Position numbers and translations under genes: made by a program. From the NCBI GenBank assembly GCA_050949645.1, contig JBMNGC010000001.1, forward strand, positions 1,116,001 to 1,180,000: a stretch of DNA of 64,000 bases, in the 5' to 3' direction. The notes below the pieces were generated by a model. The model worked only from the letters and a program-made list of their open reading frames with translations, did no database searches and was not told the DNA's origin. The stretch is from RUG369 sp050949645. GTDB taxonomy: Bacteria > Planctomycetota > Planctomycetia > Pirellulales > Thermoguttaceae. Positions 36,416-45,938 of this stretch are shown here, piece after piece. The number at the start of each line of letters is the position of its first letter. Position 1 is the first letter of the stretch.

Positions 36416-38344
36416 ATGCCTCTTCCGCAGATTCATGAACGCGTTAAGCGAAGCAAGCTCGTGGCGTCCCACGATCTGGAATTTGTCTCGATGAAAATCT
36501 GCGCTAAGCTAGGCGCTCGTTATGCCGCCGACAAGAAAAAAGAAGACGATCTTCTAGGCGAAGGAGAACTCGTCTCCTATCCGATTCCGCCAGCGCCCAT
36601 AGCCGGGGATGAACAAAGCGATACATTCTTTGACTTGCTCGATACCGCAATATCCCCTGACCAATCGAGCTCTCAGGCGCCAACCTCGGACGAAGACAAT
36701 TCCACTCCGCGATTGCAAAAGAGTCTTGATTTCAGTGTTCCGGAGGTTGACTCAGATTTCGAAACGGCTCTATTGAAAAAGCTGGTCAAGAGAAACCATA
36801 TTAACAGCTGGCAGGCAAAGAAGCTCCAGGAAGGGCGCAGTACCTTTTTCCTTGGCAATGCGCCATTCAGGTACCGCGTGATTGGGCAGCTGGGTAAAGG
36901 CGGTTATGGAGAAGTCTACCACGGTCGCGAAGAAAAACATACGTCCAACAAGAGCGGCAAGATAAAAAATGACGTCGCTATCAAGGTTCTCCAGAGCAAG
37001 AATGCCAAGCCCGATTCTCGTTATATGTTTCTACGAGAATACGAGGTTGCCCGAAGATTTCGAAACGATAATATCGTCGCATTTCGTGGATTCTCCAACA
37101 TTCCGTCGATCGATTATTATGTTTTAGATTACATCGACGGGGGCGACGCGAGCAAACTTACGCGTAAATATGGTCGACTAGATTATCGCGTGGCATGCTA
37201 CATTGTTTCAGAATCTGCAAAAGGGTTGGCGTATCTGCATGATAAAGGCGTTATCCACCGCGATATTAAGCCAAGCAATATCTTGTTGATGAAGTCAGGC
37301 GACGTTAAACTCACCGATTTCGGCTTCGTGTCCGTTATCAGAAATTTCAAAACGACGGGCCATCTTTCTAAGGTTGGGCGAGAGTTAGAAGAATGGGAAC
37401 AAAAGTTGTTGGCTGATGGGGTCATTTCGGAAACTAGCGTGCCCAGAGAGCGCAGACGTCGCATCCAGGGTACCCGAAACTACATCGCGCCTGAACAGGT
37501 TGAAGCGCCCGACAATCCCAACCCTCTTTGGGACGTCTATTCGCTCGGTTGCACGCTCTATTCCCTCCTCACGGGCGCGCCTCCACCCGAACCGTCAAGA
37601 GTCTCAGAAAGCGCTCGTAAAGCGAGTGATTTTTCGGAAGAATCCTATTTGGATCTTGAATCCGAAATGCACGCGTTGATCCTCCCCGAGCTTTCAGATC
37701 TTCCTCGCGGTCTCGCTACGCTGGTCATGAAAATGATAGCGCGCAACCCGACAGATCGTGTGCAATCAGCTCAGAAAGTTATCGATGGACTCGCGCCCTA
37801 TGTCGCAAGCGATCTCACAGAGCGTTTTGAAAAGATCAAGCTCGGTCTCACGAATGATCGGGACAACGTCTGGAGCGCCGAAAATATTCGCCAATGCTTC
37901 AATATTCCTGAAACAATCCCATTGAATCGTCCTCCGATGGTATATTCTCCAGGATTCCATGGAACAAATGGAATAGCAGGCAATCCAGCATTCAGCGCAT
38001 CCACTATTTTTTACGAAACTATTCTCGCGCCTGAACACGATGACGATGAAAAGGAACTCGCGGAGGCGGTAACGTCGGCGGTAGAGTCCGCTGTGACCGA
38101 GAATGTCGCAGGTCATCCAACTGCGCCCTCGACGCCCAAAGACGCCGAGGCGCCTCCTGTGCTCGACATAACTTCCATAACTGCGACCGATGGAGCCGAC
38201 GTTCATCGTGAATTAACGTCTCTTTTGGAAGAGCTCGATTCGCTAGAAACACTGGCGCGTCGTTTGAGACGCCTCCTCTTCTATCCTCTTATTGCGCTGT
38301 TGTTTCTGTTATTACTGGCAGTCATGGTGAAGCAATTGATTTGA
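36416..38344 (+). CDS. membrane-anchored Ser/Thr protein kinase
   Basis: 642 aa. Residues 1-115 are a low-complexity, acidic/Ser-rich region. Residues 118-150 (LVKRNHINSWQAKKLQEG then FFLGN) match the linker placed before the kinase in many planctomycete kinases. The catalytic domain has the Gly-rich loop QLGKGGYGEV (158-167), Lys190, HRD at 281-283, DFG at 301-303 and YIAPEQV, so it should be active. After the domain come 170 residues without recognised motifs and a C-terminal membrane segment (LLFYPLIALLFLLLLAVMV), placing the kinase in the cytoplasm. GAGG precedes the ATG. rnc follows after 15 bases. Confidence 0.93.
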   Translation: MPLPQIHERVKRSKLVASHDLEFVSMKICAKLGARYAADKKKEDDLLGEGELVSYPIPPAPIAGDEQSDTFFDLLDTAISPDQSSSQAPTSDEDNSTPRLQKSLDFSVPEVDSDFETALLKKLVKRNHINSWQAKKLQEGRSTFFLGNAPFRYRVIGQLGKGGYGEVYHGREEKHTSNKSGKIKNDVAIKVLQSKNAKPDSRYMFLREYEVARRFRNDNIVAFRGFSNIPSIDYYVLDYIDGGDASKLTRKYGRLDYRVACYIVSESAKGLAYLHDKGVIHRDIKPSNILLMKSGDVKLTDFGFVSVIRNFKTTGHLSKVGRELEEWEQKLLADGVISETSVPRERRRRIQGTRNYIAPEQVEAPDNPNPLWDVYSLGCTLYSLLTGAPPPEPSRVSESARKASDFSEESYLDLESEMHALILPELSDLPRGLATLVMKMIARNPTDRVQSAQKVIDGLAPYVASDLTERFEKIKLGLTNDRDNVWSAENIRQCFNIPETIPLNRPPMVYSPGFHGTNGIAGNPAFSASTIFYETILAPEHDDDEKELAEAVTSAVESAVTENVAGHPTAPSTPKDAEAPPVLDITSITATDGADVHRELTSLLEELDSLETLARRLRRLLFYPLIALLFLLLLAVMVKQLI

Positions 38345-38359
38345 AAATAAAACCTTATT

Positions 38360-39121
38360 ATGAACAATACGAAATCCGACCTTGAAAAATGCGAAAAACG
38401 AATCGGATATCGATTTCATGATCGGCGTCTGCTAAAAATATCGCTTACGCATTCATCCTGCTCTGACACTCATCTTCAATCGAACGAACGCCTTGAATTC
38501 CTGGGAGACGCAGTTTTAAATTTGGTTACAACGAACATGTTGTACCGACGTTTTCCTCTAAAAAAAGAAGGTGAAATGACGCGGCTGAAATCGACGATAG
38601 TTAGTCGCAACGCCTGTCGCCGAGTTGCGTTACGCCTCGGTCTCGATAAATACATTCTGATTGGGAAAACATTGTCTTCTATTCCCGATTCTTTAGTTTC
38701 TAACGTCATGGAAGCTGTTATTGGAGCAATTTTTCTTGATGGTGGTTTCGAAGAAGCGCGACTTTTTATTGAAGAAAACTTTCAGAAAGAAGTCGCAACT
38801 GCATTGAATGTTGAAATAAATCGGAACTCTGTTCATAACCTCCAGGTTACAAAACCGACTGGTTTGCCTGAAGACTATAAGACGATCCTCCAGACGCTCA
38901 TTCAAAAAGAGGCCTCAAAGCCCACCTATAAATATGTAAATCTTGAAGAGATAGGACCTTCTCATAGCAAGTGTTTCAAGTACGCCGTAGAGATCGACGA
39001 AAAACAATATCAGGCGGCATGGGGCAAAAGCAAAAAAGAAGCGCAACAGCGCGCGGCTGGAAACGCGATCCATCAGATTCAAGGGCAGGAGCCCATCTTC
39101 GACGACCAGTTGCAGAAGTGA
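38360..39121 (+). CDS. rnc: ribonuclease III, with Asp-to-Asn change at a metal-ligand position
   Basis: Cleaves double-stranded RNA in rRNA processing and regulation. 253 aa, near normal length. The signature is NERLEFLGDAVL (E43, E46, D50), and a dsRNA-binding domain covers about 175-245 (DYKTILQTLIQKEA, AWGKSKKEAQQRAAGNA). The second catalytic motif reads SNVMEAVIGA. The acidic residue equivalent to E. coli D114 is Asn115 (codon AAC), while the equivalent of E117 is kept (E118). Catalysis could be weakened or use a shifted ligand. No clear ribosome site; the start lies 15 bases after the kinase stop, so translation is probably coupled. Confidence 0.93.
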   Translation: MNNTKSDLEKCEKRIGYRFHDRRLLKISLTHSSCSDTHLQSNERLEFLGDAVLNLVTTNMLYRRFPLKKEGEMTRLKSTIVSRNACRRVALRLGLDKYILIGKTLSSIPDSLVSNVMEAVIGAIFLDGGFEEARLFIEENFQKEVATALNVEINRNSVHNLQVTKPTGLPEDYKTILQTLIQKEASKPTYKYVNLEEIGPSHSKCFKYAVEIDEKQYQAAWGKSKKEAQQRAAGNAIHQIQGQEPIFDDQLQK

Positions 39122-39155
39122 ACGTCCATGGATGAAAACCTGACGACACGACAGA

Positions 39156-39941
39156 CTAATTAGCGTCGTCCACCCCAACGATCGCAACCCTCATGCCGCA
39201 GTTATCGCCGCGATAGGTCGGGAGAAAGTTGAAGCGGGAAGCCGACCGGCAATTCTCGGGCACGCTACGCCAGGATCCCCCCCTCGCTACATGTTCGATT
39301 CCCAGAGAAGGACCGCGAGGATCAACCTTTTTATCCAGATCATAGTCGGCATAAAAATCAGCGACCCATTCGCAAACATTTCCGCTCATATCAAAGAATC
39401 CCTCGGAATTTGGAGGGTAAGAGCCAATTTCAGAAGTCGTTCTGTTCACGTTGAAACGCGAATCGCTCTCTGCTGATCTATTTAAACTCGTCTTGCCGAA
39501 ATTCCCCTTCTTTTCTGACGCATCGTCACCCCAATAGTAGGCGGTATCAGATCCTGCGCGACAGGCATATTCCCATTGCGCCTCCGTAGGAAATGCATAC
39601 CGCCATTGCTTGCCCAGAAAAGAACTCAACTCCAGGCCATATTCTTCGGAATTTATCTTTTCAAGAAAAGTCGCGCAATCAATCCAGCTTACCGACTCAA
39701 CCGGCAGTTTTTTTGATTCCGTAAATTTACTGGGGTTCTCCCCCATGACCGCTCGCCATTCAGCTTGGGTCGTTAAATAAAGACTCAAAAAGAAAGGTGA
39801 TGAAATCGTTACCACATGTCGCGTTTCATCTGCAAAACGCCGAGATTCTGTCTTGGGACTGCCCATTTCAAAAGTCCCTGGACGAATCAAACGGAATTTC
39901 ATTCCAAGCGTATTAACCCACATTTCAGGTGTTTTTTTCAT
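39156..39941 (-). CDS. FGE-sulfatase (formylglycine-generating enzyme fold) domain protein
   Basis: 261 aa, essentially one SUMF1/FGE-type C-lectin-like domain: FEMGSPKTE, TTQAEWRAVMGENPS, PVESVSWIDCATFLEKIN, FPTEAQWEYACRAG, FFDMSGNVCEWVADFY, ARGGSW and GMRVA. There is no signal peptide. In true FGE the copper-binding pair is Cys-x4-Cys after RGGS; here the first position is Ser and only the second Cys is present (RGGSWRSVPENC). It is therefore probably not a formylglycine oxidase but a binding or scaffold version common in planctomycetes. Convergent with rnc, 34 bases away. Confidence 0.88.
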   Translation of the reverse strand: MKKTPEMWVNTLGMKFRLIRPGTFEMGSPKTESRRFADETRHVVTISSPFFLSLYLTTQAEWRAVMGENPSKFTESKKLPVESVSWIDCATFLEKINSEEYGLELSSFLGKQWRYAFPTEAQWEYACRAGSDTAYYWGDDASEKKGNFGKTSLNRSAESDSRFNVNRTTSEIGSYPPNSEGFFDMSGNVCEWVADFYADYDLDKKVDPRGPSLGIEHVARGGSWRSVPENCRSASRFNFLPTYRGDNCGMRVAIVGVDDAN

Positions 39942-39982
39942 AAGAACTCAATCCCATTTAACATCTCGTCGCATCCGTTGGT

Positions 39983-42900
39983 TCAAAGGAACCGCGAGCC
40001 CTTTTTCTTAGCAAATGATTGAAACGACCAGCCGTCTGTCTGGTCAAATGGTTCCGTCCATGCAAACTCGCGCGCGTCATCAGCCTTGTCAGAGCTCCTA
40101 TTGTCTTTGAGTCCAGCAATCACGACCGTCTCGTTTTCATCGACGTGTTCGTCGACGAAAACTGCCGCCGCGATTTCTGCAACGGTTTCATCGCTTAGCA
40201 GTTGATCCCAATTAGCGCCAAGCGGTCCGATAAAGTCTTCCTCAAAGAAAGCGTCGAATTCGCCCAAGAACGCAAAGGCAATGGAGTCTTCCGTCAACGA
40301 GTCGAGAGTCGCGCTTGAAACCTCTGTAAATTTCCAGGCCGGAACCTTGAGTTCCCAGCCCGTCGAGGAGTCGACGATTATGACCTCATCTCTGTCGACC
40401 GTGTGCTCATACGAAGGAGGCAACGACAGAATAAACTTGTCTGCCGTGAACGGATGAACTCCAGAGATCGTCAGTTTTTTGACTTTACTTATCGAAGTCG
40501 TTCTCGAGGTTGCTTGTTCATACGCATTGAGACCGCCAATCGTTGCGTCGATAGCGACGTCGTACGAGCCCTTGTCGTTCAGGGTAACGGAGCCGATCGT
40601 CGATTTCGGCGCGAGCTTCGTATGATTGACGCCCATAACCGTGCGCGTGTAAGCGACAGATGTTGCATCTTCGCCGTCGCCAATCTCGTACGTTCCTTTC
40701 GTAATCGAAGAGCCCGCCGCCAGAGCGACCTCAACTTCATCGCCTGAATCCTCGGCAAGGTATTCGTCCTCGCCGCCCTTATTGAAGACCACAAAAGATT
40801 TTGCAAAGTTCTGCGCGATAAGCTTATACCCGCCGCCGTTCATCGTCAGCGAATCGTTGTAAGTTACAAGTTGATCCTTCTCAGGCGAATCCTCGATGAA
40901 TGCGTAATCGTTGCCGCCAAGACCGTCGATCATAAGCTTGTTAACGCGGCTAAAGGAATAGGTCCTGCCGGTCGACGCCAGGAAGGTTCCGTAACCATTG
41001 GAATAATACAGGTAGTCGTAACCCTCCGTACCTAAGAGCGTCAGTTCTTCATGATTGTCGTTACCAATGATAACGTAGGAATCAAAGCCGACGATCGACA
41101 TCGACAAGTCGCCCATCATGAACAAGGAATCATCGTCGTCCGGGACAAGCGAGTTGTCCACGTGCGGTCGAAGCCTCGTCATGAACTCGACGTCAGAAAG
41201 GGACGTCTTAAGCGTGGAACCGTTCCAGAAATCTGAACCAAAGCCCCAGCTCAAGCCGCCAACGGACATTTCCAATTGATCGTCGGCCCACATGAGCTCG
41301 ACAAGCGAATCAGCAGAGTCCTCAAGGAGCGGATCGAGGAGCACGACCTTTTCGTCAGTAATTTCAAGTAGTTTCGCGTCGACAAGCGCAATGTCGGAAG
41401 AGGATTGGACGGTGATCCAATACTCAACGTCGGGATCGGCAAACCATTGGACGCGTCCGCCACTTGCCGTTATGACCGATTCCGCAACGGCCTCGGACTC
41501 AAGCGAATTCTCGCGAACAATAATGGTCGTTCCAGCCGGAACTCCTAAAGTATCAACCTTCCAGGAATAAAATCCGCTCGTCTCAGGTGAAACAGTAAAG
41601 ACATATCGTCTTTCGCCATTGTCAGTCGAAAGTATATTCGCGAGGGAATATTCGTTCGTCGTCCCCAGGATGATGGGGGAATCGTCGTCGTAAATCGTTC
41701 CCTTAACAAGCCCGTCCTCATTCGTCAGGACAGCATTTTCAACGTCTACGATCTTTATTTCAAAATACGTGCTAGGATTCTCAAATCCGCCGTCAACGGC
41801 CTTAAGTCCCTCGGGTTTAAGCGCTTCGTAATTCCCAATAATATAGCATTCTACTATGGCGGTTGTTTCGCCTGCGGCGATCGTAATAGGATCGCCCTTG
41901 GACATGACGAAATTATATCCTTCAACCGCCGTGCCGCCACTCTGAATCTCGAAATTGAAAGTAACGTCAAGTCTTGCTGGCGAGTCAAGTTCTACGACAA
42001 AAGTCGCCGTCTTCGCCCCTTCGTCTCCCTCGTACGCAGTCATTTCATGAACTGTCATATTAGGAAGATTCGTCGGTTCAATCGAAATACTCAGCGTCGC
42101 TTCTTCACTCCAGAAGACGCCGTCGTAGACGGAGATCAGGACGGTCCGTTCCGACATAAGATCGCAAGATCCGTTTGAATTGAAGTACTTAAGAGAGGAG
42201 ATCGCCGTCTCATACTCCGCAATAGTTCCCGTACCAGAGATCGTAATGCATCCCATCTGTTCGGAAAAAGAGGCGGTTAGATTCGTGCCGGAGACAGAAA
42301 GTTCAAGCGACTCGTTCGCGCCGTCAGGTCGTGCATCAAAATAAATCTTGGCGCCGTAAAGATAGGTGGAATCAGGATCTATGATCGTTAACGCAGAAGG
42401 ATCGAGGACGCTCGTCGGTTCCTCTGCGCCCTCGGGGATAACGACGGAAAGGTCAATACCCTCCTCGTCTCCGTTAAGGTCGACAATCGGCGGTACCGCG
42501 CCTGCCTCGTCCATTCTAAAATCAAGCTTGGCGTTCGTTCCGTCGCTGATCGTAACGCTCTTGGTAAGAGGGGTCGCAAAGCCGTCGCCCGACACCGTTA
42601 CATTGTACGAGCCGTTGAGCAAGAAGACCTGGTATCCGCCTGAATCCCAGGAGTTAAGCGTGACCGTCTGGGCGTCCGGATCGTCTTGGCGAGCAATTTC
42701 AATTGTCACGTTGCCAAGCCCCTCGCCAACGTCGTAGAAATGGTCGGCGTCGGCGTCGTCATATATCACGCCAAGGAGATAAGCGCCGTCTGTGCGCGCG
42801 CCTTCGACACTCGTCCCGAAATCGCAGGTCACGATGTAAGGCCCGATGCTCCTAGTCGTCTGCATTATGGAGATCCCGACCTCTGAATAGGCGCCGTTGA

Positions 42901-43705
42901 TCATGGCGTCAAGATGCTCGTGAGTCGGCACGCCCCAGTCAATAGCAAACGCTGCAAGCATATAGGAAGCGACAGAATGACTGCCGTTCACTCTAAAACT
43001 TCCGCCGATATTCTCGCTAATAGCGACCGAATCTCCATTGGAGAGCCCTGACTCAAAACCCGCTTTTGCAACGCGAGTTGCAAGAGGGTCTTCGCCGATG
43101 CATCGGTGGCTAATATCGTTTCGCGCCTTCATGTAAGAAGAGTGCGAGGTCGCGGCAGCCACAAGAGAAGGATTAAAGGCTAGCGGCGAGGTCGCAGAAA
43201 TATCGGACCACATATCGAGAAAACTTTCGATCGAGTCCTTAGGATAGGAATTCAATTTGATCGCGTCGTTCACAAGGCTATTGCGCGCAATAAGCGTCTC
43301 GTTGTCATAGTAACGGAAGATACGATCAAGCTCCCCCTGCGGGTCAGTACGCAGACGGTTAATCTGTTCGAGCAGCTCCTGCTCTTCGGCGGAAGGATTA
43401 ACGCCCGGCACAAACCTATACCACGAAGGCGCTTGGGCTTCTTCATCTACATTCGCGTCGCTATGAAAATCGCCTCCGCTCTTGTCAACGAAGTCGTAGA
43501 AACCGTTAAGTGGAATCGGGCCAACCAGAATAAAATCGTCCTCTGGAGTCTGCGCGACGACGTCTTCTACTTCTGGCGCTGCGTTGCCGCAACAAACGCT
43601 CATAAGCACGGGATCTGCCGAGAGCAGCGTTCGATTCTCAAGCGTTTCAAACTTCAACCCGCGCGGCTTGCTCGCAGGATTGGAACCAGAGTTCGTCTTC
43701 TTCAT
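39983..43705 (-). CDS. giant secreted/surface protein: LExLENRxLLSA N-terminal signature, CAP (SCP/PR-1) domain, Calx-beta repeat
   Basis: 1240 aa. The N terminus has LKFETLENRTLLSAD (residues 18-31), the planctomycete export-associated signature, in place of a classical signal peptide. A CAP/SCP domain covers about 105-315 (EQINRLRTDPQGEL, SHSSYMKARNDISHRC, ISENIGG, THEHLDAMI). A carboxypeptidase-regulatory/SdrD-like repeat follows near 318-390 (GVIYDDADADHFYDVGEGLGN, in part), then a cadherin-like region, a Calx-beta-like repeat near 553-660, and a long acidic C-terminal region with no anchor motif that I recognise. The composition is very Asp/Glu/Ser-rich. AAGGAAG precedes the ATG. Adhesion or a structural role is likely, but the function is unknown. 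Confidence 0.82.
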   Translation of the reverse strand: MKKTNSGSNPASKPRGLKFETLENRTLLSADPVLMSVCCGNAAPEVEDVVAQTPEDDFILVGPIPLNGFYDFVDKSGGDFHSDANVDEEAQAPSWYRFVPGVNPSAEEQELLEQINRLRTDPQGELDRIFRYYDNETLIARNSLVNDAIKLNSYPKDSIESFLDMWSDISATSPLAFNPSLVAAATSHSSYMKARNDISHRCIGEDPLATRVAKAGFESGLSNGDSVAISENIGGSFRVNGSHSVASYMLAAFAIDWGVPTHEHLDAMINGAYSEVGISIMQTTRSIGPYIVTCDFGTSVEGARTDGAYLLGVIYDDADADHFYDVGEGLGNVTIEIARQDDPDAQTVTLNSWDSGGYQVFLLNGSYNVTVSGDGFATPLTKSVTISDGTNAKLDFRMDEAGAVPPIVDLNGDEEGIDLSVVIPEGAEEPTSVLDPSALTIIDPDSTYLYGAKIYFDARPDGANESLELSVSGTNLTASFSEQMGCITISGTGTIAEYETAISSLKYFNSNGSCDLMSERTVLISVYDGVFWSEEATLSISIEPTNLPNMTVHEMTAYEGDEGAKTATFVVELDSPARLDVTFNFEIQSGGTAVEGYNFVMSKGDPITIAAGETTAIVECYIIGNYEALKPEGLKAVDGGFENPSTYFEIKIVDVENAVLTNEDGLVKGTIYDDDSPIILGTTNEYSLANILSTDNGERRYVFTVSPETSGFYSWKVDTLGVPAGTTIIVRENSLESEAVAESVITASGGRVQWFADPDVEYWITVQSSSDIALVDAKLLEITDEKVVLLDPLLEDSADSLVELMWADDQLEMSVGGLSWGFGSDFWNGSTLKTSLSDVEFMTRLRPHVDNSLVPDDDDSLFMMGDLSMSIVGFDSYVIIGNDNHEELTLLGTEGYDYLYYSNGYGTFLASTGRTYSFSRVNKLMIDGLGGNDYAFIEDSPEKDQLVTYNDSLTMNGGGYKLIAQNFAKSFVVFNKGGEDEYLAEDSGDEVEVALAAGSSITKGTYEIGDGEDATSVAYTRTVMGVNHTKLAPKSTIGSVTLNDKGSYDVAIDATIGGLNAYEQATSRTTSISKVKKLTISGVHPFTADKFILSLPPSYEHTVDRDEVIIVDSSTGWELKVPAWKFTEVSSATLDSLTEDSIAFAFLGEFDAFFEEDFIGPLGANWDQLLSDETVAEIAAAVFVDEHVDENETVVIAGLKDNRSSDKADDAREFAWTEPFDQTDGWSFQSFAKKKGSRFL

Positions 43706-43907
43706 GGGGCGCTTCCTTTACAACGGACGTCTTGCGGCTCTGAAAGGGGCGCAAGCGTCGCCGCCGTCTCTTCGGTTGGCGATAAAATTATCAAAAAAGT
43801 ACGCTAATGGGTTTAGACGCTTTACATGTCTTCTTGTTCCTGAATTCCCGCGAAGACATGCTTTATCCCGAAAAAACAGAGGTCAATCGCAATTGCGAAG
43901 GATATTC

Positions 43908-43937
43908 AGAGGAGCGACGCAGAATCGTCGCTCCTCT
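43908..43937 (-). terminator. 12-bp hairpin downstream of the C69 dipeptidase gene
   Basis: AGAGGAGCGACG (43908-43919) pairs perfectly with CGTCGCTCCTCT (43926-43937). It lies 33 bases after the C69 stop on the minus strand. The following minus-strand sequence is not a T-tract, so termination efficiency is uncertain. Confidence 0.6.
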
Positions 43938-43969
43938 TGAATTCATCGGAAAAGGCAGCGGAGCAGATA

Positions 43970-45628
43970 CTATTCTTCGTCGGGAAGGAGATATTGATCG
44001 CCCTTCTCTTTTACTACGCGACGAAGCCACTCTTCCGGATAGCCGACGTTCGGATACTTGCCTTCTTCATCCTTGGTGTATCCGTCGTTGAACTTAACAA
44101 TCAGGGCGTTTGCGAGCTCTTCCCACGCGTCGCGCGCCTTTTCCACCTGCATTTCAGAGTAATCGGTCAGGAATTCTATTGCAAGCGTTTCATTTGTCTT
44201 TGCAATCTCAACGGCAGCCTTTTCGATTGAAGGAGATAGATCGTAGAAGTAATTTTCCAACCTCTCCTGCTCTGCCTTAATCATCGGGATCATTTCCTTG
44301 TACCGAGGATATGCATAATTTGCGACAAGGTTGTAAGTCCACCAGCCTGTTTTCATGTCAAAACGGTTGATGGAGCCAACGTTAGTCGATTTAGGGACAC
44401 GAGTCGACGCAGCGTAAATGGGAGTGTAACACGTCGTGTAGGTATCGTCCCAGCCAAACCAGACCAATCCTCCGACGACGTCCGGTAGGTCAGATCGGGA
44501 GCGCGTTATGATTGAAAAGCAGGTCTGTTGTGTTGAAATCGGACGTTCCCACGCATATTGCTTGCCGTCGAGTTCCCAGTACAGGGGACGACAGCGCATC
44601 GCGTAACCGTACGGACCGGCGTCGATCCCTTCAGACAAGTCAAATTCAGTCCCGTCGTAGTGATCGCGCATAAGAGCCGCAACGTCGGCAGTTGAGAGCT
44701 TGTGATCAGGCGTAATCGACCAGGGATAAGGCTCGGCGCCTTCAACGCCTTGAGCGTAATCGACGGAAAGATTTAACGATGGCGCTGCGCGGCGGAATAT
44801 ACTCCAGACGCGCTTTTCGCACGCGCGGAGATCGCCGACGCCATTGCACCCGTAGACCTCATAGAAAGAAAACGGTTTGCCAGAGTTGGGATCATATAGG
44901 CCGTGATCAATGGCAAATTGCTCGATGTTATCTGAGTAGATGCAATTATCTGGATCGTCCTTGGGGAAGACGCCTATTCGCGCCTGATTCGCGTGCGCGG
45001 TAATCTGACCGTCCGGGACGCGCATCGCAACCCAAACGCAACCGGTATCGTTCTCGGCAGTCGCGCCCGTCCCACAAATTTCAAAGATCCAAGCCTCGTT
45101 CTTATCGCAGACAGAAATCGATTCGCCTTCGTCAATGTAGCCGAATTCGTTGACAAGCCACCCCATGAACTCGACCGCCTCTCGGGCAGTTGAAGCGCAC
45201 TGAAGAGCCGCTGTCATAAGTTCGGGGTACTTTAGTTTACCAACCTCGTTAACGAGATCCTCATGTCCTCCCCAAGTAGTCTCAGCAATCGCAACCTGAC
45301 AGTCATTCATAATTCCCTGAAAAGAGTCAATAACTGTCTCGCCAACAACGCCGAAAACCTTGTGTGTTGCCACATCTTCTGGAATAACGTCGCTTCCGCC
45401 GAAGGGACGCGTCGTGCCGTCGGACGCTTCAACGATCGCAAGTTTGCAGAAGAAACCCGCAGAATCCGCTGTATACGTAATCATGCAGGCGTTCTCCGTC
45501 GACGCGCCTTTTGTCACGACCAAGCTCGTGCATGCGTCGGCGGATGAGACGAACCAAAGGAAGGAAAAGAAAAAAACAATCGCTGTCAGAGGCACTATGC
45601 GACTTTCGTTTAATCGTTTCATATTCAT
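43970..45628 (-). CDS. secreted C69-family dipeptidase (PepD/U34-like)
   Basis: Predicted N-terminal-nucleophile peptidase cleaving dipeptides or short peptides outside the cytoplasm. The signal peptide (IVPLTAIVFFFSFLWFVSSADA) is followed at once by CTSLVVTKGAS, where the Cys would become the catalytic N-terminal residue after cleavage. Other family blocks: AIAETTWGG, GESISVCDKNEAWIFEICG, CVWVAMRVPDGQITAHANQARI, and GLVWFGWDDTYTTCYTPIYA. About 552 aa. Starts at 45628 or 45622 are equally plausible; the frame is open to 45676. No ribosome site is visible. Divergent from the Tat phosphatase. Confidence 0.88.
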   Translation of the reverse strand: MNMKRLNESRIVPLTAIVFFFSFLWFVSSADACTSLVVTKGASTENACMITYTADSAGFFCKLAIVEASDGTTRPFGGSDVIPEDVATHKVFGVVGETVIDSFQGIMNDCQVAIAETTWGGHEDLVNEVGKLKYPELMTAALQCASTAREAVEFMGWLVNEFGYIDEGESISVCDKNEAWIFEICGTGATAENDTGCVWVAMRVPDGQITAHANQARIGVFPKDDPDNCIYSDNIEQFAIDHGLYDPNSGKPFSFYEVYGCNGVGDLRACEKRVWSIFRRAAPSLNLSVDYAQGVEGAEPYPWSITPDHKLSTADVAALMRDHYDGTEFDLSEGIDAGPYGYAMRCRPLYWELDGKQYAWERPISTQQTCFSIITRSRSDLPDVVGGLVWFGWDDTYTTCYTPIYAASTRVPKSTNVGSINRFDMKTGWWTYNLVANYAYPRYKEMIPMIKAEQERLENYFYDLSPSIEKAAVEIAKTNETLAIEFLTDYSEMQVEKARDAWEELANALIVKFNDGYTKDEEGKYPNVGYPEEWLRRVVKEKGDQYLLPDEE

Positions 45629-45824
45629 ATACTTTGAAGGGGTTGAACCTCTAATCGTGAACGAGCCGCCTGCCAATTATAACAGTCGGCAAAAGCTGGA
45701 AAATAAACTCTCCCGCAATTCTAACTTCCCTTATTGTCGACGTCAATGAAAAACGAGCGCGGCGTCTCGAGGTAGCAGCGCTTCTCGACGTCCGATGAAA
45801 AACAGTAAAAATTTCTGATAGATG

Positions 45825-45852
45825 TTTCAAACACGATTAAATCCGTTATAAC
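45825..45852 (+). promoter_or_regulatory. putative promoter of the Tat metallophosphatase gene
   Basis: TTTCAA (45825-45830), a 16-bp spacer, then TATAAC (45847-45852), within the 310-base divergent space 45629-45938. The rest of that space shows no gene. Confidence 0.45.
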
Positions 45853-45938
45853 AGGACCAACAGAGGAACAAGCGACGTCCACTCTCCTTCTTTTACAATA
45901 ACGTCGTTGACCTCGAAATATTTAGGAGACGCAAGTTC

